A stretch of 64,000 nucleotides of DNA from Xanthostigma xanthostigma. Lineage: Eukaryota; Arthropoda; Insecta; Raphidioptera; Raphidiidae. This document shows positions 1-11,899 of this stretch, piece after piece; within the stretch, counting starts at the first letter, position 1; each line of letters begins with the position of its first letter. The stretch spans positions 39,148,401-39,212,400 of the forward strand of contig OY754465.1 of NCBI GenBank assembly GCA_963575645.1, written 5' to 3'. The notes beneath the pieces are model-generated. The model ran no database searches. It was not told where the DNA came from and saw only the letters and a list, made by a program, of their open reading frames with translations. Position numbers and translations under genes: made by a program.

Positions 1-967
1 AAGTATGACAGGTAGGACTGTAGCCTGTCAACTAGTTTTCGTATCCTTCCACCTTTATATGAATGACAATACATTTTTTTTCATAATGAATATTTTCCCT
101 CTTTATGTTAAAACATTTACTATTATAAATTATTATAAAGTGAAATTTATTGGTTAACTTGTCGTTCTTCCACGCTTAAACGGCTGAAATGATTTCAGTG
201 AAATTTAGAATACAACGCAAGCTTCTAATATGAAAAGTAATCACCAGTCGGGTAAAGAAATATTAAAAATTTAGAGTACTCGTGTTAAAACTCATTTTTG
301 AAACGTATTTTTGTAATTTTGTGTTAACAGTATTCGAGTTTTTTTAACAAACTTTTTTCTTTATCAAAATTATTCATATGTCGCGCTGCTCATAATACTT
401 GAATGTTTAATTATACTTCCATGCAATTTCCTGTATCAAGCATATTTTTGCTTATTTCTAATTAAAATATGAGTAGTTTAATATTCTAATTAAGCATTTC
501 TCCTGGGTCATACACGGTGCACTGTTTACTTACAAAACAATGGCGTGTTTTTTTATTGCAATACAGTAATTAGTCTTCTTAATTAAAATTTCTACATATA
601 AAAAGTAGTCTGTACTGGCACTTACAGAATTTAACACAAAAAATAAAAAACAAACAAACAATAGGGTCATTCCACGTATTAAGATGTCGTAATTTTAAAC
701 AGTGTATTTTATTCTTCATACGTAAACAAGATATATTGTGAACTAGAATTTTCATTCTTATATCTTTCCATTTAATTACTAACAAGAATTAAAGAGTACA
801 TCATAGCGCATGGAGTGCACCGGTGTTTTCGCAGAATTGTGTGCTATATTTACACGAACCATTTCGACCCCCCTTAAGCCGACTGACTAACTGACTGGCT
901 GATCGATCACCATATTTTACAAAAACATAATGAAGTGTGATTACTGATTATATAACAATGATATAAT
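1..967. other. AT-rich DNA, no gene seen
   Basis: I see nothing I can support here. The short frames on both strands lack domains and have AT-driven composition. The stretch 795-900 is less AT-rich, with a TGACTAACTGACTGGC-like run, but resembles no family I know. Confidence 0.5.
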
Positions 968-1110
968 AGGTATATTCCAAGCAGTCAGAGAACGAACACA
1001 GAACCGTGACCGTCTTGCGCAGTAGCTAAAATGCAATGTATCGGTTTTTGAGCTACTGAGCAACATGATGACGGTTCTGTGTTCGTTTTCTGACTGCTTG
1101 GAACATACCT
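968..1110. mobile_element. 143 bp hairpin MITE
   Basis: The two ends are inverted copies about 40 bp long, starting AGGTATATTCCAAGCAGTC on the left and ending GACTGCTTGGAACATACCT on the right, with a ~60 bp middle. A fragment with the same terminus (TGCTTGGAACAAACCT) lies at 6111-6126, which supports a repeat family. There is no coding capacity. I infer a miniature inverted-repeat element; the superfamily is unknown and no clear target duplication is visible. Confidence 0.7.
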
Positions 1111-2588
1111 AATGAAGTATGCTATATAACTATAACATTTTATGCTCAGAATCTAGGTAGTTTTAATTCAAGTAGAATAAGTAAAAATATATATTTTTGA
1201 AAAGTATTAAAATCCCACCAAAATCATAAATGTAAAAAAGGGCCAATGCCAATGCAAAGAACAAGTGGGTTGTAGGCTTTGCCAAAAAAGCAAAAGTTTT
1301 CACTGGGCAAGTTTTGATACTTGTGTTTGTAAACGTGCCATGTAAAAACTTGGCAACTTCTTGAATCTCACATCTTTTTTTCGGCAAAGCTGGCAAACCC
1401 GCTTGTTCTTTGTATCGATCTTTGCCCTTTTTCACAATTATCTTTCTGGTGAAATATTTTAAACGCTGAGCATAAACCGTCATATAATGACATCGAAGAC
1501 ACATTACCTGGTGATTCACTCTCAATTTCACAGATCATTGGGTATTGTGACACAGTAGATCTAGTCATCCAATTACAGGCTAAATATTATATAAGCCATT
1601 TCGGTGGTGGTATAATTTTATGAATAAAATGACATTTTTGTTTTTCTTTTATTACAGTAAAAGCTTCCAAAAAATTCTCATAAAAAATTGTCTCATAATT
1701 TATTTTCAATGTAAATTTCAACAAAAAAAAGTAAAAACTGTGGGATGACTCATTGTTTAATAAATGGCCTAGAGTATACCCAAATACATTTTTAAAACCA
1801 AATACAATAGAATGACGTCAATCCGTTAACCAGATTTCCAGAAATTCCTACTTACTGTAACGATTACCTTTGGACTTTTTCGGATAAGCTCACGTAATCG
1901 TCTCGTAATATAATTTAAACTATTTGTGCTAAGTATTGAGACAATTAAATAAATAAATTTTAATAAAATTAATAAACAATCTAAAATATTTATGTTGAAT
2001 GTTTTATTATAAAATTGTTGTGAACAAGATAATTTAGAATGTACACACAGAAAATTTCTGATATCTTAATGTGATTGGAATTGACAAAGTGAAAAATAAT
2101 CAATTAAACGACACATGCAAAAAGAAATTTGGATCGGTAGATCACCAAGTACTCCAGATTCTCCCTAATGTGGTTTAAAGGAAATATTTCAGCACTTTTT
2201 CACAGCTTATTTTAATACATCCTATTTCAACCTTTTAAAACCTACTGCCTTTTTTCAGACAAAAAACATATTTTTTTTCTTTATTTCACGGCGTTTTCAA
2301 CATGCCAAAACCAAAATTGACACGCGCCGTGACAAAACAAATAGACAAGTACAGTAAATACCCAATTCTAATTATTACCTCTAAACTACGTACAATGTAA
2401 TCTAAAAGTTTTGAATCGTTACATTACTGAAAAAAACAGGGAAATAAAATAAGTGCGTTGGAATACAACTGGTGCCGGAGGGATTACCAACGTCGGAGTG
2501 TCGTAAATGCTGGATTATGAATAATCCATTTAGGACTTTGGAAATAAAAGTTATATATTCATATAAAAATTAATTAACAGAAAGGAGA
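1111..2588. other. AT-rich DNA, no supported gene
   Basis: The minus-strand frames at 1163-1531 and 1368-1568 overlap in different phases and match no family I recognise. The rest is AT-rich. The short frames may be decayed coding sequence, but I cannot show this. Confidence 0.4.
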
Positions 2589-4143
2589 AAAGGGTATAGC
2601 CGGATAGATATGGCGAGTTGGCCCCCAAATGGCAACCTATATCGAAACTTATGTTTTAATATCTACTTGATGTACGAACTCTTTTTATATATGTGTTACC
2701 CCCGCACTCCCCTTTGACCTTGAGATATAGAGCAAAAACCAGCCTACCTATGACTATCGTTCAAAGAGACATATCTCGAAAACTAATTGAGCTAAAGAGG
2801 TAAAACCAACGCGAGCATTTAGGTAACCTTTAAGAGCACATTTTATATTTTTTTTGAATTTTTGCGAATAATTACACACAATATTAAAAAATAAATAAAA
2901 ATATAATTTTCAATTTTTCAGTGTTCTCTGTGACTTACAATCACTGAAATAATATATATTGTGGCACTTGATATGCACTACTACACATACAAATTGCGTT
3001 AGAAAAAAGTTGGTGCAACACTTCGAAAAAAAATTTTTTTGACGCGCATCACATCATATAAGGATACAAACTTGACATAGTACACACATATATAAATATT
3101 TTATTAATTAAAATTATTGTTAGAATGGATTGAATGAAAATATAAACAATTTTCAGGAAAATATTGATTTCATACGGCGCGGTGCCGGGAATTATACGAG
3201 CGACAGCGAGTTCGTACTTGTTATTGCACTGCTTGTTATTTACGTGCTTAAGAGTTAAGACTGTTTATGTGTTTACACCACCACGTCATAATTTCATTAA
3301 ATTAATTAAACAAATTAGCGTCTTTGTCAGTTTTGATAACTTTTTTATAACCAGTAACCTTACGAAGAGCCTTATTTTTTACACATATTATCTGACATTA
3401 TTATAGATAACAAAATAAAATAATAGCTACAAATAATAAATAATAGCTACTTCCGACAGAAAATGATGCCATGGTGGTGTAAATAAATAAAGTCTTAACT
3501 CTTAAGTACGTTAAGTTCGAACTCGATGTCGCTCGTATAATTCCCGGCACCGCGCCGTATGAAATCAATATTTTCCTGAAAATTGTTTATATTTTCATTC
3601 AATCCATTCTAACAATAATTTTAATTAATAAAATATTTATATATGTGTGTACTATGTCAAGTTTGTATCCTTATATGATGTGATGCGCGTCAAAAAAATT
3701 TTTTTTCGAAGTGTTGCACCAACTTTTTTCTAACGCAATTTGTATGTGTAGTAGTGCATATCAAGTGCCACAATATATATTATTTCAGTGATTGTAAGTC
3801 ACAGAGAACACTGAAAAATTGAAAATTATATTTTTATTTATTTTTTAATATTGTGTGTAATTATTCGCAAAAATTCAAAAAAAATATAAAATGTGCTCTT
3901 AAAGGTTACCTAAATGCTCGCGTTGGTTTTACCTCTTTAGCTCAATTAGTTTTCGAGATATGTCTCTTTGAACGATAGTCATAGGTAGGCTGGTTTTTGC
4001 TCTATATCTCAAGGTCAAAGGGGAGTGCGGGGGTAACACATATATAAAAAGAGTTCGTACATCAAGTAGATATTAAAACATAAGTTTCGATATAGGTTGC
4101 CATTTGGGGGCCAACTCGCCATATCTATCCGGCTATACCCTTT
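2589..4143. mobile_element. Long foldback element, arms ~690 bp
   Basis: The left arm (2589 to about 3283) is repeated as its reverse complement in the right arm (about 3475 to 4143). The outer ~600 bp looks identical on inspection. Divergence and small gaps appear only near the ~190 bp centre. The ends read AAAGGGTATAGCCGG and its complement. No transposase is visible, and the frame at 3164-3406 straddles one arm, so it is not credible. The near-identity implies a young insertion or arm-to-arm gene conversion. The superfamily is unassigned, since no clear target duplication is visible. Confidence 0.88.
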
Positions 4144-6110
4144 GAAATGTTTTATAATATTTTTAATTACACAATATTACACTTAAACCTGTTACATAAT
4201 CAATATGTCAGTATTTATTTCGTATCATATTGTTTTAGCAAAAAATCTATTTTTTCTCTCTAGGGTTTATAAAACAAAAAGCACGTTGTAAATAAGCAAG
4301 AATTGTTTGCACACAACAATGGAAGGCTAAAGGCTAAGGTGAATAGAATATAATTAAATGTGCACCCACACGCACGTGTAATAAGAAACACGCACAAATA
4401 GGTATGTACAATTACATATACATTATACAATGCGTCCTCTCTAAGTCAGACCAATTAGAATGATTGAAATATTCGTATTATATGTATTTGGTGCAATACA
4501 AAATCTATAATAATAATTGTTATGACAATAAAATTTGTCAAAGAACAGTAAAAGATTTAGAACATTACAATATTTTTATTTGTTTATAGTGCACCAAAAC
4601 AACTAAAGGCCGCTACATACCGCTAGAAACACTGCTTGAACTTCTGCTTCTTCGGCAGGCTGGGTACGAGGCTGGAAATGACGTCATGCGGGTTCGCCCT
4701 CTAGCCTCAAGATAGATTTTAAAATTAGAACAGGGGCTATTTTTCTTGCTAGGTCTTCTGCTTGCTCTGAGCAAGAACCAATCACGAACCGGTATCTTGT
4801 CACGTGAGCGACATGATCAGAATGGCGTCATTCTGCTATGAGTCAAACAACAGACACGTTTTGCTCTGTATTTATATTTGAACTGTCACTGCACGCGCGC
4901 CAGATCTATTCATAAAACAAGCTTGAAAAGACGTTTTTTGTGAGCACATAAAATCAATTAAGAAAACCAGCGTTAGAAAACTAAATGTCAAATCTGGCAT
5001 GGAATCTAGCGGCAAATCCAGCCTCGAGTGCAACTAAATTATTCATATAGGGGAAAAACGTGTTAAAAAATCCAAACATGAAGCTGTTATTGACTGCACT
5101 GGTGCACTAATTTTTGTTCAATATCTATAGTATTGAAAGTGACGTTTCTAAACAAATATAATGACAAGTATTTTCAAAATGAACTATAAAACTCAGATTT
5201 TTATAGGGGGTAGTGCTAAATGTTTATATACCTCAGACGTAGTGATATTTATGACTCTTGTGACTTAAAATATCACACGCTCGTTTTAACATAATGTCAC
5301 TTACTCGCTAAATGAAGGACCGAGATCTCATTACAGATATCACAGACGAATTCCCAAAAAAAGTTTTAGATATGTGTGAAAGATTACGTAATTTATATAA
5401 TTTTTAAAAAATTAAGTTTTTTCAGAAATTTATCTTTTCAATTTTTTGCCTATCTGATCTGTTGTGTGATTCGTCGTCCTTCATTTGACGTTTACCTGAA
5501 CTATTTGTCTTTAAAAATAGCGTCGGGAGATCTGTAACCGTTTTGAGGAGAAAGACAGCATTTGAGATGGAGAGTGCAGGGCCAATTGTAAGTATCCAAT
5601 GTTCTTCAACAACCCCGGATTTGGGGGTTTAAAAAATATCGGTTGAGGAGAAGGCTCTTTTATACGCGTTCTGTGGACTACGTATAGAAATTAGTGTTTG
5701 TCCATAATTAACATCTGTTACATAGCCTTAGGTAGCGTATTCAATTATTCAAATGCTATAGTATAGAATAGTCCACTAAACAATAACATATATCAATTTT
5801 ATAAAATATAATGTAAACGAGGACAAACTCTTTGAAGAAGGCCATCTGACATACCAATTAAAAATATAAAAGCAATACTTTTGTAAAAACAGACTGATTC
5901 GAAACAAAAAAAAAACTCGTAGGACTAAACACGTTAATAAATTCGTGGGATATAAATGTCTACTAGTAGGATTAGTCATGTCAAAATTATTCAAAAAAAT
6001 AAACAATCCCAGTTAGGGAACTGACGCGCAAAAATTCATCGTTCCAACCTTCTGCCGCTTGATATAGGTATAAGCTATTTAAGTAATAATTTTAGTGTTT
6101 CTTATATTGC
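4144..6110. other. Mostly AT-rich, one GC-richer patch
   Basis: No gene is recognised. Between about 4600 and 4860 the base composition rises and complexity increases, with CACGTGA and TGACGTCA-type sites, which could be an old regulatory or exon-derived segment. I see no open frame of note and no repeat partner within the window. Confidence 0.4.
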
Positions 6111-6165
6111 TGCTTGGAACAAACCTGATATGTAGGCGGAATCTGGATCCATTTTAAAATAAGGG

Positions 6166-6700
6166 GGTTTGTTAGTCTGTTTGTCTATGAGCACGATACA
6201 CGTCAAATGGTTGAGCAGATTGAAACCAAATTTTGAGAGGATGTTCAGTATGCAAATATGAAGAGCCCTATTGTTTTTGGGGAAAATCGGCGCATGCGAA
6301 GAAGAAATTTATGCTATAACGCTGTTTTTTTATATAATAAAGTTATACTTTTCTTAACAGCTTGTTATTCTATTTATTTTTTCGAGAAAGTTTAGTTAAA
6401 AAATGTTTTTTTAAACTTTATAGTTTCGGAAATATTTTGAAAACAAAAAAGTCACCTTTTCTTTTATTTTGTAGATCTGTCAGAAATAAACTAGTTAAAA
6501 ATTAATCAAAGAATGATTAATTTTTACATGACGTGGAACATATGTACGTAACCATAGCAACGAATAGCAAATATCGTATTGAATACTAGCCATTTCCCAC
6601 GTCACTTCACGCGATATCAGATATTTTATTTTCCTTATTATACTATATCAAATGTCAACATTTTGAAGTGAGAATGGTCCCGTCGCCCAATTGGCTGGAT
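6166..6700 (+). mobile_element. Family B repeat copy (B1)
   Basis: This is one of at least nine copies in the window of a ~640 bp non-coding repeat. Hallmarks are TGAAACCAAATTTTG, TGCAAATATGAAGAGCC, a run ending ATCGGCGCATGCG, and a far end GAATGGTCCCGTCGCCC then CAATTGGCTGGA. The copy lacks the hairpin end (ACCATTCC, CCACTTGTGGG, TTGGAATGGT) seen in B4, B8 and B9. There is no reading frame. The class is uncertain: the termini contain short inverted repeats, so a non-autonomous DNA element is my inference. Confidence 0.75.
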
Positions 6701-7661
6701 TTTTTTTTTTTAAATTTGTAAATATAAAATCTTTGATTAATTGGTCGACAATTTTATTTATTTGTGTAATATAAATTTAAAAGTTATAAATAAAATTTTA
6801 AAATCAATTGTAAATGTATGCAATATGTTGCAAACGTGCAAAACAATACAATATTGTGTCCTGTAATTTATTTAATGGCCTCTACGTCACATTTTGTGCC
6901 ATTTTTATAGAAACAGGTTTTATTGTAGAATCTACAAAATCTGTGTAGAAATGGCTCCGGTTCAGGCTTTTTGAAGAAAAGAGAATGCCATCCACTTTAC
7001 TCCCTACCACTTGTTTTCAATGATCCCTACTGAAATTGTTAAAAATTGAACATTTATAGAATCAAATCGGTCACAGGCATTTTTTTCAGAGAGCGTTTGA
7101 CATAGAAACGTTTTCATAATTTGTGAAAAGCGAGCAATTTCCATTTCAAATCATCACAGTCTGATATATTTTAGCTTTGATGTTAATTAATATTTTTTAT
7201 ATAGGTACCTATATTTTTTTTTTGTTTAAATTAAACACAGTTCAATCGAGGTTAATAAGATACAAAGCAAGATAATATAACAATATTTTTCTCTAATTTG
7301 TCAATCATTGACTATAAAGGAGTAGAATTATCGAATAACTATTGTTATTATTTTATCTTGTATCCCTATGCCCTGCCTTTTTATTGATGTAAATAACGTC
7401 CAACCATATATGCTTTAAAATAATTAATATTTAACTCTAATACCTATTATTATAGGACTTCAGTATTCTTACGACCAACGCCACTAGTGAGTGATTTTTG
7501 TTTATGATTCATTCACGTAATTATTATTATTTTTTTATTTGAACAAATAATAATTCAGAAATAAAAGCAAATATGAACAAATAATTGTAAATAATTAGCT
7601 CTCGCATGATGTGAAATAAACAGTTACAAATTGTTATATTAAAATGATGAATTGATTTTGC
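6701..7661. other. AT-rich DNA with short family C scrap
   Basis: Positions 6730-6765 read like the edge of family C (TTGATTAATTGGTCGACAATT). The remainder is AT-rich with no gene or structure that I can support. Confidence 0.4.
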
Positions 7662-7728
7662 TGTCACTGGAGTAACTCAGTCCGCCGCGATAGTGGAAAG
7701 ATTCGGGGTTCGTATCCCGATGGTGACA
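7662..7728 (+). pseudogene. tRNA-like relic
   Basis: The ends pair as an acceptor stem (TGTCAC with GTGACA), and a perfect T-arm is present at about 7702-7720 (TCGGG, GTTCGTAT, CCCGA), which also serves as a good B box. The D and anticodon arms are poor and the unit is only 67 nt, so I do not call a working tRNA. It may be a tRNA-derived element head or a decayed tRNA. Confidence 0.45.
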
Positions 7729-8445
7729 TTGTTTGAGAAATTAATTTTTCTCATATATATAGCGATGTAACAATGGGTGTTTCTTAACAATGTAGCGAAC
7801 AGTGGCTACACTTGTAGTTATTAAATTTAGTAATACGCACTATGTCGTAAGAAAAATTCACATACAAACAAATAAGGTTAATAATACAAATATAAACAAA
7901 TAAGATTAAATTAAAATAAAGATAAAGACGTGTGCATCAACTGCTACGGTTAAAATATTAATTTATTATTGACTGATCGTATAAGAAAATTTTGCAAATT
8001 ATCATTTGACTAATTAGACAGAAAAAAAATGCAAAGCTTAAAAGCACAATAGATTATCTTTAGCTTTAAATAAATTATAGACTTTTTCTGTTTGTATACG
8101 TAATTAAAATACAGCTTCCAAACAATAATAAGTTTTTTTTTAATTAGATATTCACAAAAAAATACTTAAATAGATACCTATATACATACCTATATGGCTG
8201 AAACAAAAAAGAACAGCTCGTTAGTACATTTCTATTTGATAAATAATTAAATCGCCGCTTCGTTATTTTTAGATACACACCTTTTATTTTCGTTATTTTT
8301 CTACGTTCGTTCAATTTCGTTGAATAATTTAAACATAAAAATCATGAAAAAAATGTTTAAAGTGAAACCTTACAATTTGAGTAAATATAAATGTGTGTAA
8401 AACACGTTAACTTTATAAAAGTATATTCAAAGGAAAAAAATACCT

Positions 8446-8518
8446 CTCACCGTCGGAGTTCAAACTCAAAACATTTGATTTCGAGTCAGATGCGCTATCC
8501 ATTACACCACAACGACAC
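8446..8518 (-). pseudogene. tRNA-Arg-like relic
   Basis: On the minus strand there is an A box GTGGTGTAATGGATAGCGC, an anticodon-arm-like CTGACTCGAAATCA, and a weak B box GAGTTTGAACTCC. The minus strand then runs into seven Ts, a possible Pol III stop. The order and sequence resemble arginine tRNAs. Acceptor and T stems pair imperfectly, so a pseudogene or tRNA-derived insertion is more likely than a functional gene. Confidence 0.45.
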
Positions 8519-9705
8519 GAAAGTAAGCAATCAGTTTTTTTTCTGTATTACCAAAATATGCGTTATATAAAATGGCGTAAAAACCATAATTTTTCAAATT
8601 TCGAACTGAAAAATAGTTATTTTTTCGAACTAGCATATTAATTTAAGGGCGAATAAAAATGCTTATAAGTCTTTGGGGGATTTAAGAAGCTTTGCTAAGA
8701 TGCTTACAGGTAGGATTTGAAAGATTTAAAAAAATTTGAGTTTTTTTGTAGTATTTCAGAAAAATATAAAATTTCAAAAACATTAATCAAATTTTTCTGA
8801 GATACTTTAGGTAATTTTGAAAGAGGGCCTCAGAAATTTTGTTTGGGTCTTTTGGAGGATTTTAGAATTGTTTTTAAACGATTTACAAAACAGTACTTAT
8901 GTTTTTTGGGGGGATTTCAAAAACTTTATTTTTGTCTTTAAGGTGGTTTCAGAAGTCTTATTTGATTTTTGAAGAGAATTTTAAAAACATTGTTTGAATT
9001 TTTTGTAAAAAGTTCAAAGCCTTGTTCTCGTTAATTAAATTTCGATTAAGATATCTACTGGAGAAAGCGTTCATTAAAGAATTAATTTCTCTAAAAATCA
9101 CCACTAAACCAATAATTAAATCATAAGCGCATTAATTTACATTAAACTGTGAATTGGCACAGTTTGTGTGATATGTTAGGCTCATTTTTAAACCTTGAGT
9201 TCGGTATATAAGTAAATTATAAGCGGTTTGTTTTAGTTTCTCTTCGTTATTCTGTCGCAGGAAAACGAATAGCTCTTTGATCGTTGTTATAAACCAGTAT
9301 TTGCGGTTCGTTTCACTGACGATAATCACTCAAATCAGACGACTAGCGGCTGCTCAATTGGCCAATAAAAAATTGCAGGTCTCTGTCAAAGAAAACGGTT
9401 GACCTATCAAATGTATTTTTATCGGAGAAAATGTGATTAGGTTTTTTCCAATACGTAAGCACAATATTATACAGGGTTCAGCAACTGGTATTGGACGGCT
9501 AGATATATCAACACTGACGTGGTAAGAATGTAAAGTCAGATCTGAGATTTTAAGAGTTTTTTTGCTACAATAGAATAAAAATTTCAAAATTGAAAATTTT
9601 GCTGATCAGATCAGAGTCCATTATTGACAAAATTTAAAACCGAAATAAATCGTCTTTCTTTTGACGAAAATGCTTATTTCAATTACAGTACAGCTTGTGA
9701 GAAGG
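8519..9705. repeat. AT-rich DNA with decayed tandem array
   Basis: Between about 8665 and 9010 a motif like TTTTTGGAGGATTTTAGAAG followed by CTTTGTTTG recurs at irregular spacing of about 30-55 bp (near 8672, 8849, 8902, 8937 and 8967). It looks like a degenerated minisatellite. The rest of the interval has no feature I can support. Confidence 0.4.
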
Positions 9706-9706
9706 C

Positions 9707-9858
9707 GAACGTGACGATTTCACGAAACAAAGACGCACATATTATATATATTTGTGCTCATATCACAGCATAGTTTAGACAAGAAGATGACCAAAGCACG
9801 TACGTCGTTGATATTATCATAGTTCAGATAGTGCTACAATACTGTGACATTATGTACT
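9707..9858 (+). repeat. Family H repeat, copy 1
   Basis: Shares CGTGACGATTTCA, AACAAAGACGCA and GTACGTCGTTGATATTATC with copies at 14048-14190 (same strand) and 37717-37889 (opposite strand). It is non-coding. Family unknown. Confidence 0.7.
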
Positions 9859-9859
9859 T

Positions 9860-9935
9860 ATTCAATCTTTGATTAACGTCTGATTAAAGCTTTTCAATGA
9901 ATAAAATTATCGACCAGTTTTATTCATTGATTATG
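9860..9935 (+). repeat. Family C fragment
   Basis: Carries CTTTGATTAACGTCTGATTA and AAAATTATCGACCAGTTTT, which match the head of the palindromic family C elements at 36.7 and 41.1-42.3 kb. The palindromic core is absent here. Confidence 0.6.
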
Positions 9936-9999
9936 TACTTATTACTGAGTAGGTATAAGTCTCAGAATAACATACCTAAATATTATGTGACCGAGCCGT

Positions 10000-10352
10000 T
10001 GTAGAGCACCCATGGCCCCCACATTCGATTGTGGGCCCTGTAACCAGGATCTGGGTCGGGCCCCCCCCCCCAACATATGCCTATTTTTCTTTGTCTTCGG
10101 ACAAGAATCTTCGCAGAGTTAGAGTGGGGGAGAGTAGAGGGAGTAGGTGGGGCCCGTGCGTGCTGTTGTATACAAAGTAATATCTATTTTACTCTAAACT
10201 GCTTTTATATTTAAATATTTTCATTTATTTTGATAATAAAGCTATGATCCACTGCAAATACTTCTTGAATAAAAAAACCAGGGCCCCCTCTGAGCCCGGG
10301 CCCTGTTACCAGAGTTGCACCAGCCCCACCATTGTGGGGGCCATGAGAGCAC
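10000..10352. mobile_element. GC-rich TIR element
   Basis: The left side (GTAGAGCACCCATGGCCCCC, then GGGCCCTGTAACCAGG) is mirrored on the right (CCTGTTACCAG, GTGGGGGCCATGAGAGCACC). Inverted ends are about 65 bp. A run of ten Cs lies near 10061. No coding frame. GC content stands far above the flanks. I infer a non-autonomous DNA element of unknown type. Confidence 0.6.
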
Positions 10353-10541
10353 CTATCTTGAAAGTAAAAGGTAACAGGTTTGACCCCGGACGACATCAGT
10401 ATTGTTTTTTTTACTGAGAGCTTTTTTTATATTCTTGTTAACAAATAAAAAAATAATTTAATAATTTTGTTTTTTGTGTACTTATATGTACGTACTTCCA
10501 TCGGGTAACGAGGAAGACTATAGGCTATATAGTATATAATA

Positions 10542-10760
10542 TCACGCTAATACGACCAATAGAAGCGGAGCATTAGTGAAAAATGTTACAAAATGTAACT
10601 CAAAATTTGTCCGTCCGACAAAAACTTTTGAACGATAAGTCTGATTATCATGACATTTGGACACAGCATTCATCTCGGTAAACTAAGATGAATGTGCGTA
10701 GTCATATCCCTCCCTCCATTTGTTCTTTTGCACCCGGGTGAAACTGGGCGCGAACGCTAG
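10542..10760 (+). mobile_element. Helitron-like non-autonomous element
   Basis: The 3' end is CACCCGGGTG, then GAAACTGGGCGCGAACGCTAG followed by T, matching the Helitron rule of a hairpin-forming 3' end closed by CTRR. It is homologous to the 135 bp copy at 37579-37713 (shared TCCGACAAAAACTTTTG). The start at TC after an A (10542) is a guess by comparison. No Rep/helicase frame is present. Confidence 0.6.
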
Positions 10761-11519
10761 TACTTAATAAACTGAAAATCAAATTCATGCTTTTATGAGT
10801 TCTCTGACTGCCTTATTCGATCAGGGTATTCAAAAAACTAATTAGCATGTAGGTATCATTGTACATATTTTAATGTCGCGCAGTTTTAACCTGTTAGATG
10901 TACACACAGCTCTGTTAAATATCTGCTTCACTTTAACTTATGTAGTGTTTAGTTTGTTTGAAAGTGAAAAAAAATTAACAGCACTGCAAATTCTTACACT
11001 GGCCGTACAAAATTACACTATATATAAAACTGATTTCGAAAAAAATTACAGATATAAAATTACCATGTTTTATTATTTGTTTTGATAGCGTGGAATAATG
11101 GGCTTTCGAAACATTGCGTCGTTTCTAAAATTGAAATGAAATATTTATTGAAAATAACAGACGCTTTACCGTCGGACACAATAAAATGGCAGGCCTATTG
11201 TTATTCCATGAATAATTTATAATTAATTTTTAATATTAATTTATTCTGGCGTTCTTACTGTTGAAATGATTTGCCATGCAAATTGTTACAATATCAAGCT
11301 TACGAAGTAAATACATAGTGAAATAAGGAATACATTTGACTCTGTTTTACATAAATTAAATATTGATCAAAAATCACAAAACAAATGTTAGTTATTAATT
11401 CTTTTTACACGCATCTAATAGGCCCGCCACTCGAACGTATTATTGAAAGACCCGGAAAGCGCAAAAATTATTATCAAAAAAATAATAATAATAATCATGC
11501 GTTTAACGTCCGTTTCTCA
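10761..11519. other. AT-rich DNA, no gene seen
   Basis: The frames at 10873-11085 and 11385-11573 have AT-driven composition and no recognisable domain. I see no repeat partner within the window. Confidence 0.4.
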
Positions 11520-11899
11520 ACTTATAACAGACACCATTCGCACCATTACTATTTTTTTTTCTACTACACTTGACGTTATTTTCTACAATTTTTAAACTTC
11601 AACTTAATTAATAGCAATGGCCGAATGAGGGAATATTTAGGAAATTGGGATAAAGTAGTCAAATTTTGAGCATAGGAGTTTGACAGGTAATCGGCCATGG
11701 CCTTGAATAAGGATCCATCTCGATATTTATCGGGAATTGTTGAGGGAAACCATGGAAAACCTCAACAAGATGGCCGGTACAAGAATTACCATTTCTCGGC
11801 GAGAGGCAGTGGGAAAAACTCCCAGCCACATCTTCCTTCGAACCCGGTACCTCCCGAATGCGAGTCTAGTGCTCTTACCGCTACGACACCCCGCTCGGT
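11520..11899 (-). mobile_element. tRNA-derived SINE, copy 1
   Basis: On the minus strand the element starts ACCGAGCGGGGTGTCGTAGC (A-box region 11871-11890) and has a damaged B box near 11836-11847. A body containing GGTTTTCCATGGTTTCCCTCA follows, ending near ACCATTCGC. A second copy lies at 26187-26552. From memory, the body resembles the central domain of locust SgRP1-type SINEs; this was not checked. The frame at 11697-11924 on the opposite strand is an artefact of this element. Confidence 0.75.

Noticed and set aside
1163-1568. Overlapping minus-strand frames that look slightly protein-like
   Set aside because: Two phases compete over the same DNA and neither shows a motif I know.
3164-3406. 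80-codon frame
   Set aside because: It runs across one arm and the loop of a palindromic element; the frame is a by-product of the inverted repeat.
7662-7728. A functional tRNA gene
   Set aside because: The T-arm and acceptor pair, but the D and anticodon arms do not form.
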